Notes under the pieces: model-generated
Told to the model about the DNA's origin: nothing
The model's input: only the letters and a program-made list of their open reading frames with translations
Databases searched by the model: none
Made by a program: the position numbers and the translations under genes
Part shown: in pieces, positions 47,417 to 58,407 of the stretch
How the letters are laid out: every line of letters begins with the position of its first letter
How positions within the stretch are numbered: the stretch's first letter is position 1
NCBI GenBank assembly: GCA_031316255.1
Contig: JALDQW010000001.1
Span: 3,443,485-3,507,484, forward strand
Length of the DNA stretch: 64,000 bases
Origin: Nitrosomonas sp.
Lineage (GTDB): Bacteria > Pseudomonadota > Gammaproteobacteria > Burkholderiales > Nitrosomonadaceae
Direction of reading: 5' to 3'

Positions 47417-50107
47417 TTACAGTTTTTCCAGTAATTCCCGCGCGGCTTTTTGTTGATTCTCATCGCCTTCCTGAACAACTTCCTCAAGCATTTCCCGCGC
47501 GCCTTCTAGATCTTCCATTTCCAGATAAGCTTTGGCCAGATCTATTTTGGTTTCTATTTCATGCCATTGCTCGCTTTTTGTTTCTGTTTCAGGCGCTGCT
47601 GACTCGATTGTATCTACATGTTCTTCTGTTACCGGATTCTCTGAAACGTCAGGTAAGTTTTCCTTTTCGATATCCAAATCAATATCTGAAAAATCAATAT
47701 CCGATATTTGTTCCCCTGAACCTGCAGAAGAATTCATAGCATCGTCAGTTGCGCCTCCTGTCTCCGCCATGTCAAGCGTATTCATCTCGTCATCTGATGA
47801 TGACTCCTGTACAGGAGTCTGCTCTTCACGCTTGCCACTTTCGTCCGACAGCTCGAATGTCGATGAATCCAATGAGAAATCAAGTGTATTCTCATTATTT
47901 AAGTCTGATTCCCTTTGCACGAGCTCTGATTCTGGTTCTTGGTCAGCCAAATCCAATTTTAACGCATCACTTTCTTCAGCTTCACCCGGTTCATCAAAGT
48001 CAATCTTCAATTCATAGTCTGATTCACTGTCCGAAGAAGTTGGTTCCTCCTCATGTGGAAAATCCAGAATTTGTTCTTGATCAATATCCAATTTTTCATC
48101 AGAAACCTGTACGCTTGCGGACTGTTCATTCACATCAAAATCAGCTTCGAAATCGAGACTATTTCCGTCGTCTCCCTCGATAGAGTCGTCAAGCGACCCA
48201 CTCTCAGGCTGGTTCTCGTCAAAGGCATCCATCTCAAGTTCATCTAGTGGATTATCCAATTCATTTTCCGCCTTTTCATTTTCCTTGGAAAAATCCAATT
48301 CAATTGGTTGCTCCGAATCAAATGGCTCTTCTTCCCCGTCGTGAGCCTGTTCTTCAGCTGAAAATGCAGAATCCAGTTTTGCGGCATCTACTTTTTCCTC
48401 TGGATTTTCATCCGGAAAAAATTGATTTGTTTGATCAAATTCATCGATATCTTCATCCTTGCCATCCGTTGCATGGGCTGCAGCAACTGCCGCAGCTGTT
48501 TTATTTCGCAACGCCGAAGATAGTTCTTCATATCTGGATTCTTCCGCTAGCGCCTCTTCCTCCGCAGCTTTTCTTTTACGACGATAAATGACAGCAAACA
48601 TCGAGAGCAAAAGAATTGCAAAAGCCGCGCCAATATAGGTCATATTGTCCATCATTTGATCGAGGATTGAAGCTTCCTCTGACTCAGGCAGCAACACTGG
48701 ATTCGACATGGATGCAACCGCTGCAACTTGAGTAGCCGGCACAACAGGCTCGCTTGCTATATTGTCTTCATCATTCGGTGTTTGTACTGCAATGGTCTCA
48801 GATTCCTGAATGAAATCAAATTCAGTTCCTGTTGCAGGAACAGATTCTGATGAGATAACTTCAATGGATTCAATTTCAGCTTGCGGCTGTTCTGCTTCAA
48901 CTGCTGCTTGAGTTTCAGCATTAATTTGCGCCTGTGCCAATTCAGGACTTTGCAACGCCAATAATTTTTGCAAGTTCTCAATATTCTTTTCCAACATGGC
49001 AACACGTTCATTCGCTTCTTTCAAAGCGAGATTACGTGCAATCGCATCTTCTTCCATCATACGCAGACGTTCTTGCGTACTGATCTCTGAATAGGGATCT
49101 TGAGAATCTAGTAAACGCTCACCACTTGAAAGCCGCAACACTTCTTCGGGCGGTTCACTGCGCGAAACAGCAGCATTATCGACCGCTGTTGTAATTTGCC
49201 CTGAAGCTTGCTGATTCAAGGCATCAAGATCATGCGGCTCTTGAGTCGACGAAGCCAAATTCTGGCGATATTTATGCCAGTCGTTAACCTGTACTCTGAC
49301 CTCAATATTGGCTTCTCTTTCACTAATCTCAGCCAATTCCTGCAAATTCGGAATTTTCAGAATGACGCCGGTTCGCAGCAAATTCATGTTGTCTGCAATG
49401 AAAGCTTCGCGATTGGCTCTGAATAACGCAACCAGCATCTGGTTGATATTAACCGCTTCGGGTTTAACCTGCCTGGCTATCGAAGACAATGTATCGCCTT
49501 CTAAAATCGGTCCATATGTACCCGGAGTCTGAACCGAAGCTTGAGATGCTGGCCGTAGCGTCTCTACAGTCCTTTCCTCAGCTGAAGCAATTGTTGTCGG
49601 TTGAGTGCTATCTTGAGCCAGAGGCGCCGCTTCTACTTCCGCTGCATTTGCAGATGCAGTTTTTTCCTCAATGGCAGGTACAATCGGTGCAATCGGTTCC
49701 GGTCTTCTTGCATCTACCGGGTCAAGCAATACGGTATATTCACGTAACAATCGCCCAGAAGCCCAGCTTATTTCCACCAGCATATTCAGAAATGGCTCAT
49801 TAACCGCTTGTGGAGAAATAATTTTCACATAAGGATCACCGTTGATACGTGATTCTATGGAGATACTGAAAGTGTCATAATAATTTTCGTAGCGTATACC
49901 CGCTTGAGAGAATGCTTCACGTGAGGCAAAAACAGCTTTTAATGTAGAAAATTCCTCATCACTGACGGAGACAAGATCAATCTCTGCATTGAGCGGCTGA
50001 CCCAAAGACGAATTGATTGTTAGTTTACCAAGCCCTGCAGCGTGAACAGTTAAGGAAAAAACCAAACCGACTAATAATAAGCATGCTCTAATTATAGAAG
50101 TAAACAC
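47417..50107 (-). CDS. fimV: FimV-like motility hub protein with LysM domain
   Basis: FimV is an inner-membrane peptidoglycan-binding scaffold that supports type IV pili and polar organisation. The protein has a signal peptide (VFSLTVHAAG), the family N domain with LGKLTINSSLGQPLNAEIDLVS in overlapping pieces, a LysM domain (TYGPILEGDTLSSIARQV), a coiled coil near 370-410, one membrane segment (TYIGAAFAILLLSMFAVIY), a long acidic cytoplasmic region and the terminal FimV domain with IDLAKAYLEMEDLEGAREM. I chose GTG 50107 because GAGGGG lies six bases upstream; the longest frame starts at TTG 50131. That gives 896 residues. Confidence 0.92.
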   Translation of the reverse strand: MFTSIIRACLLLVGLVFSLTVHAAGLGKLTINSSLGQPLNAEIDLVSVSDEEFSTLKAVFASREAFSQAGIRYENYYDTFSISIESRINGDPYVKIISPQAVNEPFLNMLVEISWASGRLLREYTVLLDPVDARRPEPIAPIVPAIEEKTASANAAEVEAAPLAQDSTQPTTIASAEERTVETLRPASQASVQTPGTYGPILEGDTLSSIARQVKPEAVNINQMLVALFRANREAFIADNMNLLRTGVILKIPNLQELAEISEREANIEVRVQVNDWHKYRQNLASSTQEPHDLDALNQQASGQITTAVDNAAVSRSEPPEEVLRLSSGERLLDSQDPYSEISTQERLRMMEEDAIARNLALKEANERVAMLEKNIENLQKLLALQSPELAQAQINAETQAAVEAEQPQAEIESIEVISSESVPATGTEFDFIQESETIAVQTPNDEDNIASEPVVPATQVAAVASMSNPVLLPESEEASILDQMMDNMTYIGAAFAILLLSMFAVIYRRKRKAAEEEALAEESRYEELSSALRNKTAAAVAAAHATDGKDEDIDEFDQTNQFFPDENPEEKVDAAKLDSAFSAEEQAHDGEEEPFDSEQPIELDFSKENEKAENELDNPLDELEMDAFDENQPESGSLDDSIEGDDGNSLDFEADFDVNEQSASVQVSDEKLDIDQEQILDFPHEEEPTSSDSESDYELKIDFDEPGEAEESDALKLDLADQEPESELVQRESDLNNENTLDFSLDSSTFELSDESGKREEQTPVQESSSDDEMNTLDMAETGGATDDAMNSSAGSGEQISDIDFSDIDLDIEKENLPDVSENPVTEEHVDTIESAAPETETKSEQWHEIETKIDLAKAYLEMEDLEGAREMLEEVVQEGDENQQKAARELLEKL

Positions 50108-50279
50108 CGAGGACCCCTCTCTTGTTTTCAAAAAGAAAATAGACCTAGACTAGCACGAACTTTGATAGTGAAAGCGTTGAATATTCCTTGAATTATATGC
50201 TAATTCCAGAAAAAAAAATGTTAGCTTTCAAATAAGACAATATCATTTGTCTTAATAATCAGTCAATAATTGTATAGAT

Positions 50280-51392
50280 TTAATGTTGTACTATAATTCT
50301 GAGCATTCTGCGTAACGGCTCGGCAGCCCCCCATAGCAGTTGATCGCCCACGGTAAATGCAGACAGATATTCATTTCCCATAGCCAGTTTACGTATACGC
50401 CCTATCGGTATGGACAAAGAGCCGGTCACAGCAGCAGGGGTTAATTTTTCAGTGGTCGCTTCTCTCTCGTTTGGCACAACCTGAACCCATTCATTGGATT
50501 TGGCAATAATATCTTCCACTTCGTCCAATGGTATATCCTTTTTGAGCTTCATGGTGAGCGCCTGGCTGTGACAACGCATGGCGCCGACGCGTACGCAAGT
50601 ACCGTCAACCGGAACCGGTTGACTTGTTCTACCCATAATTTTGTTGGTTTCTACCAGCCCTTTCCATTCTTCACGGCTTTGACCATTGTTTACAGCTTTA
50701 TCAATCCAGGGAATCAGGCTTCCGGCAAGCGGTACACCAAAATTTGAAACCGGAAAATTTTTGTCTCGCAAAGTCCCAGCGACTTCCCGATCAATATCCA
50801 AAATACTGGAAGCCGGGTCATCCAACAAGTCTTTAGCGACACGATGCGCCTCACCCATTTGTTGCAGCAGTTCTCGCATATTACGGGCGCCAGCACCTGA
50901 TGCCGCCTGATAGGTCATAACGTTTACCCACTCAACCAAGCCTTTTTCTATAAGTCCACCAACAGCCATCAGCATCAAACTAACGGTACAATTGCCACCA
51001 ATATAGTTCTTTACACCCTTGTGCAAGGCCTGTTGTATGACCGGCATGTTCACCGGATCAAGGATAATGACAGCATCATCATCCATCCGCAATGCTGATG
51101 CGGCATCAATCCAGTATCCCTGCCATCCGTTTTTTCTCAGTTCCTTGGCAATGCTATTGGTATAATCACCGCCCTGACAGGTGATGATCACATCCATCTC
51201 AGCCAGCGCTGTTAAATCATAAGCGTCTTTAAGTGGAGGAATTTCCTTACCGATATCCGGTCCTTTTGCCCCTTTCTGAGAGGTAGAAAAAAATACAGGA
51301 TCAATCAAAGAAAAATCATTTTCTTCTCGCATACGCTGCATCAACACAGAACCCACCATACCTCGCCAACCAACAAAACCGACCTGTTTCAT
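50280..51392 (-). CDS. asd: Aspartate-semialdehyde dehydrogenase
   Basis: Asd reduces aspartyl phosphate to the semialdehyde shared by Lys, Met and Thr synthesis. The 370-residue protein has the NADP-binding [18 protein letters not shown], the catalytic Cys in [12 protein letters not shown] and the His in [15 protein letters not shown]. Length fits the Gram-negative type. AGGCAAGAA precedes the ATG. It lies between leuB and fimV, as in many betaproteobacteria. Confidence 0.97.
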   Translation of the reverse strand: MKQVGFVGWRGMVGSVLMQRMREENDFSLIDPVFFSTSQKGAKGPDIGKEIPPLKDAYDLTALAEMDVIITCQGGDYTNSIAKELRKNGWQGYWIDAASALRMDDDAVIILDPVNMPVIQQALHKGVKNYIGGNCTVSLMLMAVGGLIEKGLVEWVNVMTYQAASGAGARNMRELLQQMGEAHRVAKDLLDDPASSILDIDREVAGTLRDKNFPVSNFGVPLAGSLIPWIDKAVNNGQSREEWKGLVETNKIMGRTSQPVPVDGTCVRVGAMRCHSQALTMKLKKDIPLDEVEDIIAKSNEWVQVVPNEREATTEKLTPAAVTGSLSIPIGRIRKLAMGNEYLSAFTVGDQLLWGAAEPLRRMLRIIVQH

Positions 51393-51466
51393 TTCTTGCC
51401 TATAGTCCTAAATAAAAAAACACATCTTGTATTTAAACATAAAAACAATCCGTACTATCAACGGTT

Positions 51467-52528
51467 TTACATGTTTGACAGTACCGCATCGCCCATTTCA
51501 CGGGTTCCAATTATTCGCATACCTGGACTTGCAATATCGCTTGTTCGAAAACCCTGTGTCAAAACTTTTTTAACCGCATTTTCTATGCGTTGCGCCGCAC
51601 TTTCCTGATTGAATGTATAGCGCATCATCATGGCAACCGAAAGAATAGTCGCCAGGGGATTTGCGATATTTTTACCGGCAATATCCGGCGCTGAACCATG
51701 AATTGGTTCATACAATCCTTTGTTGTTGCTATCAAGCGATGCGGAAGGCAGCATTCCGATAGAGCCAGTGAGCATGGACGCCTCGTCCGATAAAATATCA
51801 CCAAACATGTTTCCGGTTACAACTACATCAAATTGCTTGGGGTCACGCACCAGCTGCATGGCCGCGTTATCGACCAGCATATGCGAGAGCGTTACATCGG
51901 GATACTCCTGGCCAACTTCCTCAACCACATCACGCCATAACTGGGTGCATTCCAAGACATTCATTTTGTCAATCGAACATAGCTTGCGGTTTCTTTTTTG
52001 CGCGGCCTGAAAAGCCACATGTGCAATACGTTGAATTTCACTCTCATTATAGATCATGGTGTTAAAACCAACACGCTGACCATTACGTTCTTCGATACCA
52101 CGGGGCTCACCAAAATAAATATCACCGGTTAATTCGCGCACGATCAAAATATCAAGACCGGCAACCACTTCAGGCTTTAGACTGGACGCATCGGCAAGTT
52201 CCGGATAAAGCATCGCGGGCCGCAAGTTTGCGAATAAGTTTAACGCTTTACGTATCGCCAGCAATCCACGCTCGGGTCTCTGAGCACGCGGAAGACTATC
52301 ATATTTGGGGCCGCCCACAGCCCCCAGCAACATCGCATCGGCATGCGCGGCCAGTTTATGCGTTGCCTCGGGATATGGCTCACCGGTTGCATCAACTGCA
52401 CAACCACCAATCAGCCCGTGTTCAAGCGCTATCCCGAGCCCATCGGTCTTCAACACATCTAATACACGTACGGCCTGGGCAACGATTTCAGGACCAATAC
52501 CATCACCCGCCAGAATTGCAATTTTCAT
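51467..52528 (-). CDS. leuB: 3-isopropylmalate dehydrogenase
   Basis: LeuB oxidatively decarboxylates 3-isopropylmalate in leucine synthesis. The protein begins [15 protein letters not shown] and has [14 protein letters not shown] and the substrate/metal site in [20 protein letters not shown] chose ATG 52528 by family alignment, giving 353 residues; ATG 52537 is three codons upstream, and the longest frame would overlap leuD. No strong ribosome binding site decides between them. Confidence 0.95.
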   Translation of the reverse strand: MKIAILAGDGIGPEIVAQAVRVLDVLKTDGLGIALEHGLIGGCAVDATGEPYPEATHKLAAHADAMLLGAVGGPKYDSLPRAQRPERGLLAIRKALNLFANLRPAMLYPELADASSLKPEVVAGLDILIVRELTGDIYFGEPRGIEERNGQRVGFNTMIYNESEIQRIAHVAFQAAQKRNRKLCSIDKMNVLECTQLWRDVVEEVGQEYPDVTLSHMLVDNAAMQLVRDPKQFDVVVTGNMFGDILSDEASMLTGSIGMLPSASLDSNNKGLYEPIHGSAPDIAGKNIANPLATILSVAMMMRYTFNQESAAQRIENAVKKVLTQGFRTSDIASPGMRIIGTREMGDAVLSNM

Positions 52529-52550
52529 AGTCGTCATTTTTGGATTATGC

Positions 52551-53189
52551 TCATGAGAACAACCAGGGTTGTTCTTCACGCCGTTTCTGTTCAAATTGTT
52601 TTATTTTTTCGGCATGTTGCAGTGTCAAACCAATTTCATCCAGACCATTTAACAAACAATGTTTGCGAAACGCATCCACTTCAAATGAGAAATGCGCATT
52701 GCTTGGCGTGATCAAGATTTGCTTTTCCAAATCCACCGCTAATGCATACCCTTCGGTTTCATTCACCTCATGAAATAGCTGGTCGATAATCTTTCCTTCC
52801 TGAACAATCGGTAACAATCCAATTTTGAAACAGTTATTAAAAAATATATCTGCAAAACTTGGCGCAAGAATTACTTTGAATCCATAATCTTGAAGCGCCC
52901 AAGGCGCATGCTCTCGACTCGAACCGCACCCGAAGTTGTCCCGCGCCAGCAATATCTGGGCGGATGTGTAGCGCGGTCTATTCAGAATAAAATCCGGATT
53001 TAACTGGCGTTGTGTAACATCCATCTCAGGTTCGCCGTGATCCAGATAACGCCACTCATCGAACAGATTGCGCCCAAAACCCGAACGTTTGATCGATTTC
53101 AGGAATTGCTTTGGAATAATAGCATCCGTATCGACATTAGCCCGATCAAGGGGTGCGACGACACCCGTAAATGTCCGAAATTTTTCCAT
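52551..53189 (-). CDS. leuD: 3-isopropylmalate dehydratase small subunit
   Basis: LeuD is the swivel subunit of isopropylmalate isomerase, working with LeuC. The 212-residue protein shows [35 protein letters not shown] and [17 protein letters not shown], all typical. It is separated from leuC by a small lipoprotein gene. Confidence 0.97.
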   Translation of the reverse strand: MEKFRTFTGVVAPLDRANVDTDAIIPKQFLKSIKRSGFGRNLFDEWRYLDHGEPEMDVTQRQLNPDFILNRPRYTSAQILLARDNFGCGSSREHAPWALQDYGFKVILAPSFADIFFNNCFKIGLLPIVQEGKIIDQLFHEVNETEGYALAVDLEKQILITPSNAHFSFEVDAFRKHCLLNGLDEIGLTLQHAEKIKQFEQKRREEQPWLFS

Positions 53190-53197
53190 GTTGTGAA

Positions 53198-53323
53198 TTA
53201 TTGTGCAGAACGCTCTATAGCTTCACCGCCTTGCTGAATATCCTTGCCGAAACCGGCCATAGTGTTACATGCGGTCAGACTGAAAATTGCAATTAATGTA
53301 ATGATTACTGTCATTGGTTTCAT
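53198..53323 (-). CDS. Entericidin A/B family small lipoprotein
   Basis: This 41-codon gene lies between leuD and leuC. The product starts [19 protein letters not shown], with lipobox LTAC, and the mature part has the entericidin pattern [18 protein letters not shown] with a short charged end. A very strong ribosome binding site, GGAGGAGA, lies seven or eight bases before the ATG, which makes it convincing despite its size. Entericidins are small membrane-active lipoproteins first described as a toxin/antidote pair (EcnA/EcnB); here there is only one. An entericidin-like gene at this position recurs in betaproteobacteria (from memory); its link with leucine synthesis is unknown. Confidence 0.88.
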   Translation of the reverse strand: MKPMTVIITLIAIFSLTACNTMAGFGKDIQQGGEAIERSAQ

Positions 53324-53372
53324 GATTTTCTCCTCCACAAAAAATAAACAAATTGTTCAAGGGACAGCGTGT

Positions 53373-54788
53373 TCAAGATAGACTCAACTGACTCACATCG
53401 ACAAAATGTCCGGCTATAGCCGCAGCCGCAGCCATAGCCGGACTAACCAGATGCGTACGACCACCGGGACCCTGCCGGCCTTCAAAATTACGATTGGACG
53501 TTGAAGCACATCGCTCTCCTTTAGACAATCGATCGTCATTCATTGCCAGACACATCGAACAACCGGGTTCACGCCATTCAAAGCCTGCAGCCTGAAAAAT
53601 TTTATCCAGCCCTTCCTGTTCGGCCTGATACTTAACCAAGCCCGATCCGGGCACCACCAATGCCAATTTAATTGTCGAAGCAACGTGTTTTCCTTTGACC
53701 ACTTCAGCGGCTGCACGCAAATCTTCAATCCGCGAGTTGGTGCAGGAACCAATAAATACTTTATCAAGTGTTATCGACTGTATCGGCGTACTGGGTTGCA
53801 GCCCCATATACTTCAGGGCCTGTTCCATATCCTGACGTTTAATGTCTTCCATAACATCGTTCGGATCAGGCACAACACCATCCACCGTTGTCACCATTTC
53901 CGGAGAAGTCCCCCAAGTAACCTGCGGCCGGATACTGGCCGCTTCCAGATTGACCGTTTGATCAAAAACGGCATCCGGATCGCTGTGCAGTGTCCGCCAA
54001 TAAGCAACCGCCTTATTCCACAGCTCGCCTTGCGGCGCGAACGGCCTACCCTGGATATATTGAATCGTTGTTTCGTCCACAGCGACCATTCCAGCACGCG
54101 CACCGGCTTCTATCGCCATGTTGCATAACGTCATACGGCCTTCCATGGTCAAGGCTCGTATTGCGCTGCCTGCAAATTCAATCGCATAGCCTGTTCCACC
54201 AGCAGTGCCTATCTTGCCAATAATTGCCAGGGCAATATCCTTGGCGGTTACACCCAATCCAAGCCTGCCTTCTACAACAATCCGCATCGACTTGGACTTC
54301 TTGGCCAGTAGACATTGCGTCGCCAACACATGCTCAACTTCGGATGTACCGATACCAAAAGCAAGACATCCAAATGCACCGTGGGTACTGGTATGCGAAT
54401 CACCGCAAACGACTGTCATTCCGGGTAACGTCGCACCTTGTTCCGGTCCAATGACATGAACAATGCCCTGACGCTGATCATTCATCTTAAACTCGGTGAT
54501 ACCCAGTTCATCGCAATTTTGATCGAGTGTTTCAACCTGCAAGCGTGACGTTGGATCACTAATGCCCTGATCACGCCCGGTTGTTGGCACATTATGATCA
54601 GCTACTGCAAGAATCGAGCTGATACGCCAAGGCTTGCGCCCGGCAATTTTCAAACTTTCGAATGCCTGGGGACTAGTGACCTCATGAACAAGATGGCGAT
54701 CGATATACAGCAATGCCATGCTGTCAGCACCGTTCGAACCCGTATCAACCACATGTTGCGCCCAGAGTTTGTCGTATAACGTTTGCAT
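53373..54788 (-). CDS. leuC: 3-isopropylmalate dehydratase large subunit
   Basis: LeuC carries the [4Fe-4S] cluster of isopropylmalate isomerase. The 471-residue aconitase-family protein has the cluster cysteines in [14 protein letters not shown] and [10 protein letters not shown], plus [12 protein letters not shown] and [10 protein letters not shown]. It is the first gene of the leuC-ecn-leuD-leuB-asd run. I saw no leucine-rich leader peptide upstream. Confidence 0.97.
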   Translation of the reverse strand: MQTLYDKLWAQHVVDTGSNGADSMALLYIDRHLVHEVTSPQAFESLKIAGRKPWRISSILAVADHNVPTTGRDQGISDPTSRLQVETLDQNCDELGITEFKMNDQRQGIVHVIGPEQGATLPGMTVVCGDSHTSTHGAFGCLAFGIGTSEVEHVLATQCLLAKKSKSMRIVVEGRLGLGVTAKDIALAIIGKIGTAGGTGYAIEFAGSAIRALTMEGRMTLCNMAIEAGARAGMVAVDETTIQYIQGRPFAPQGELWNKAVAYWRTLHSDPDAVFDQTVNLEAASIRPQVTWGTSPEMVTTVDGVVPDPNDVMEDIKRQDMEQALKYMGLQPSTPIQSITLDKVFIGSCTNSRIEDLRAAAEVVKGKHVASTIKLALVVPGSGLVKYQAEQEGLDKIFQAAGFEWREPGCSMCLAMNDDRLSKGERCASTSNRNFEGRQGPGGRTHLVSPAMAAAAAIAGHFVDVSQLSLS

Positions 54789-54948
54789 TTTGCAAATTTA
54801 ATTTATTGAAATGAGTTTAATTATCCAACCCTAAATTATTACATAAACTATGCATGAGAAACAGCGTCAGCTTTTTCCATGAGTAAAACTTTTTCATCTA
54901 CCAGCATCAGCCAAGGTAAAATTATCCTGTTGACTCAACTTTTCCCGC

Positions 54949-55749
54949 ATGATTATGAAAAAGACAACGCCTGTTGCCATTCGTTTTATCCGTTTTGCCC
55001 GGCTGATACTGCATGTAGTGTCAGGCATTCTGCAATCTATTGCCTACCCTCATGTTTCCCGTGCCACCCAGCATCACATGATGAAAAACTGGGCGATGAA
55101 AGTATTAAAAATTTTGAATATCAGACTGCACCATACCGGCAAGTTTCCTGACAAGAATGATCAACAGGCTTTACTGGTCGCCAATCATGTCTCATGGCTG
55201 GACATTTGTCTGTTAATGGCAATTTGTCCGACACAGTTTGTCGCCAAATCAGAAATCCGCAGATGGCCGGTCATTGGTTTTTTATGCAGAAGAGTGGGCA
55301 CGCTATTTATAGAGCGCGCCAAACGCAGCGATACCGCGCGGATCAACCAGGTGATCGGCAATGTTTTAATGACCGGCGAGCGCGTTTGTATTTTTCCGGA
55401 AGGTGCAACCAGCGACGGCATGCAGATTCAACATTTTCACGCTTCCCTGTTGCAGTCCGCCGTAAACGCCAACGCGCTGATATATCCTGTCGCAATCCGT
55501 TATCTGGATGACACAGGCAACTTATGCCGCGACGCCGCCTATACGGACATATCACTCATCACCTCATTAAAAAAGATTTTAAGCCAAACCCGTATTGATG
55601 CTGTTTTAAACAGCAACGATGCCATTCATAGCGAAGGCAAAAACCGGCGCGAACTGGCGCGCCTGTCCGAACAGGCTATTGCTAACAGCCTGTCGCTGTC
55701 TTCCTATCACAAGGAATCTGAAAAACCCTCCTATCTTCCAAACGCATAG
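54949..55749 (+). CDS. plsC: 1-acyl-sn-glycerol-3-phosphate acyltransferase-like protein
   Basis: PlsC-type enzymes acylate lysophosphatidic acid at the inner membrane. The 266-residue protein has an N-terminal hydrophobic segment (LILHVVSGILQSIA), the acyltransferase motif NHVSWLD (HX4D), and VCIFPEGATSDG. The substrate may differ from lysophosphatidic acid, since several paralogues of this family exist in such genomes. Its last 68 bp overlap the end of apaH on the opposite strand. Confidence 0.85.
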   Translation: MIMKKTTPVAIRFIRFARLILHVVSGILQSIAYPHVSRATQHHMMKNWAMKVLKILNIRLHHTGKFPDKNDQQALLVANHVSWLDICLLMAICPTQFVAKSEIRRWPVIGFLCRRVGTLFIERAKRSDTARINQVIGNVLMTGERVCIFPEGATSDGMQIQHFHASLLQSAVNANALIYPVAIRYLDDTGNLCRDAAYTDISLITSLKKILSQTRIDAVLNSNDAIHSEGKNRRELARLSEQAIANSLSLSSYHKESEKPSYLPNA

Positions 55750-56503
55750 TGGATAACCGGCCGTTCCAGACGCAACCGCTGTCCAGCGCAACAAGCTTAT
55801 CCGTCACATACAAACCCAGTGCAGACCAATGTCCACAGATAATCGTTTTTTCTTGACTGACGCGTTCTGGCACATCAAACCATGGAAAAAAACCGGATGG
55901 AATATCCTGAAAAGTGCCTTTATACGAAAAATTCATACGTCCATCCTTGCTGCAGATGCGCATGCGCGTCATCGCATTGATAATAACGCGCAAACGTTCC
56001 GCACCTATCCAGCCATCCTGCCAGTAGTCCGGTTCGTTACCGTATAATTGCGAGAAAATCACCCGATAATCATCATGACGCAACGCTGCTTCCACTTCAC
56101 TGGCCAGCACCGCAGCTTTAGAAACAGACCAGTCCGGCAGCAAGCCGGCATGCACCAGTGCATAGTTGTCCTCATAATAAAACAACCGTTGCTGCCGCAA
56201 CCAGCTCAACAATTCTTCACGATCTGACGCATCCAAAATCGGTTGAATGGTATCGCCTTTTTGGCAGCGGGCTATCCCGGCATCAACCATGAGCAAGTGC
56301 AAATCGTGATTACCCAACACCGTGACGACCGTATCTCCCGACTGCTTAACAAAACGCAGCATTTCCAATGATTCCGGGCCGCGATTGACAATATCACCGA
56401 CCAGCCACAACTTGTCGTTCGAGTCATCAAACTCAATCACGTCAAGCAGTTTCCTAAACGACGAGTAGCAGCCCTGGATATCACCGATTGCGTAGATTGC
56501 CAT
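55682..56503 (-). CDS. apaH: Symmetrical bis(5'-nucleosyl)-tetraphosphatase ApaH
   Basis: ApaH splits Ap4A into two ADP and also removes nucleoside-tetraphosphate caps from RNA. The metallophosphatase motifs are all present: IYAIGDIQGCY, LVGDIVNRGPESL and VLGNHDLHLLMV. I chose ATG 56503, giving 273 residues, because the protein then begins AIYAIGDIQG; the longest frame adds 14 residues. It converges with and overlaps plsC by 68 bp. Confidence 0.94.
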   Translation of the reverse strand: MAIYAIGDIQGCYSSFRKLLDVIEFDDSNDKLWLVGDIVNRGPESLEMLRFVKQSGDTVVTVLGNHDLHLLMVDAGIARCQKGDTIQPILDASDREELLSWLRQQRLFYYEDNYALVHAGLLPDWSVSKAAVLASEVEAALRHDDYRVIFSQLYGNEPDYWQDGWIGAERLRVIINAMTRMRICSKDGRMNFSYKGTFQDIPSGFFPWFDVPERVSQEKTIICGHWSALGLYVTDKLVALDSGCVWNGRLSTMRLEDRRVFQIPCDRKTATGC

Positions 56504-56587
56504 ATGAAGTATTTTTTGTCGTTTTGCAGAAAATAAACGCACCAAAAACGTGGGCCAAAACCAGAAACGTGTAATCGAATGTCACAA

Positions 56588-57409
<822 letters not shown>

Positions 57410-57428
57410 TTATCAAAAGTATGTAGGG

Positions 57429-57836
57429 TTATCTGCCTTCGTCTTCGGTCGTTGCCTTCACAGTTTCATCAATTGCATCTTCTGGTTGCGATATTTCCGG
57501 TTTCATTGGATGCAATGAAAACAACTGCTCATTTTCAGTTCGCATCAACCGATCGTCATTAAAATAAACTGTCAGCCTTTTTTGTTCAACCAGATCGCCT
57601 TTTATGCGCTGGATATAGACATAATCCCAGCGGTTATCTCGAAACACATCGACGACAAGCGGCGAACCCAGCACGAACCGCACTTGGGATTTGGTCATAC
57701 CCGGTTTCAATTTGTCGAGCATTTCATCGGTCACAACATTGCCCTGCTGTACATCGATTTTGTAAAGCACATGCGGAACCAGAAAGCACCCCGTCAAATT
57801 AAAAAAAACCAGCATCGTGATTATTTTTACAACCAT
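57429..57836 (-). CDS. bamE: Outer membrane assembly lipoprotein BamE
   Basis: BamE (SmpA/OmlA) is a small lipoprotein of the BAM complex. From ATG 57836 the product is about 135 residues with the signal ITMLVFFNLTGCF (lipobox LTGC), then the family core VTDEMLDKLKPGMTKSQVRFVLGSPLV and WDYVYIQR. The longest frame adds 20 residues before a proper signal, so the shorter start is better. An acidic C-terminal tail (SQPEDAIDETVKATTEDEG) extends past the core. It is divergent from fur. Confidence 0.93.
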   Translation of the reverse strand: MVVKIITMLVFFNLTGCFLVPHVLYKIDVQQGNVVTDEMLDKLKPGMTKSQVRFVLGSPLVVDVFRDNRWDYVYIQRIKGDLVEQKRLTVYFNDDRLMRTENEQLFSLHPMKPEISQPEDAIDETVKATTEDEGR

Positions 57837-57886
57837 TTTGTTGATATGTATTGATATGTTATGTTTGTAGTGTAGACTCAGCATGA

Positions 57887-57914
57887 TTGAGCACAATATG
57901 ATACAGTAAATAAT
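57887..57914 (+). promoter_or_regulatory. Candidate sigma-70 promoter of fur
   Basis: TTGAGC (57887-57892) and AATAAT (57909-57914) are separated by 16 bp. They match the -35 and -10 consensus in four and five of six bases. The start of fur is 20 bp further on, so the leader would be short. Confidence 0.4.
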
Positions 57915-57919
57915 TTACT
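57905..57919. promoter_or_regulatory. 7-1-7 palindrome in the bamE-fur spacer, candidate Fur site
   Basis: AGTAAAT-A-ATTTACT is a perfect 7-1-7 inverted repeat that covers the candidate fur -10 element. Fur-family sites are often described as 7-1-7 repeats (TGATAAT-N-ATTATCA); this matches in spacing and in about half of the bases. Autoregulation is an inference. Confidence 0.4.
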
Positions 57920-57933
57920 TGACAGAAATTACC

Positions 57934-58374
57934 ATGAGCAATTCTGGAGACCTCAAAAGCATCGATCTTAAAACGATCGGTTTAAAAACCACACTGCCAA
58001 GACTCAAGATATTGAATTTGTTTGAAAATAGTTCTGTGCGTCATTTATCGGCCGAAGATGTATATAAAGAATTGATCAATGAGAATGAAGATATTGGCCT
58101 GGCCACTGTTTATCGGGTGTTAACGCAATTTGAACAAGCCGGATTACTCGAGCGGCATCATTTTGAAAGCGGCAAAGCCGTGTTCGAACTCAAAAGCGAC
58201 GGCCATCACGACCACCTGGTTTGCCTGCAATGTGGCCGCGTGGAAGAATTCTACGACGCCGAAATCGAAAAACGCCAACTGGCCATCGCGAAAGATCGCG
58301 GATTTAAATTGCAGGAGCATTCACTATCGTTGTATGCCGATTGCATGCGCAATGAATGCCCGCACCGCAAATAA
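57934..58374 (+). CDS. fur: Ferric uptake regulator Fur
   Basis: Fur represses iron-uptake genes when loaded with Fe(II). The 146-residue protein has the N-terminal winged helix ([36 protein letters not shown]) and the metal-binding dimer domain with [15 protein letters not shown] and CMRNECPH. I chose ATG 57934; the longest frame starts with TTG five codons earlier, inside the palindrome. The N terminus is slightly longer than usual, with a near-duplicated [12 protein letters not shown]. The bamE-fur divergence is conserved in proteobacteria. Confidence 0.95.
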   Translation: MSNSGDLKSIDLKTIGLKTTLPRLKILNLFENSSVRHLSAEDVYKELINENEDIGLATVYRVLTQFEQAGLLERHHFESGKAVFELKSDGHHDHLVCLQCGRVEEFYDAEIEKRQLAIAKDRGFKLQEHSLSLYADCMRNECPHRK

Positions 58375-58407
58375 ATGCGTTACCACTTTATTGACTGAGT
58401 AATAACC

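Noticed and set aside
54789..54948. Leucine attenuator or leader peptide upstream of leuC
   Set aside because: No short frame with consecutive Leu codons and no terminator stem was seen on the minus strand.
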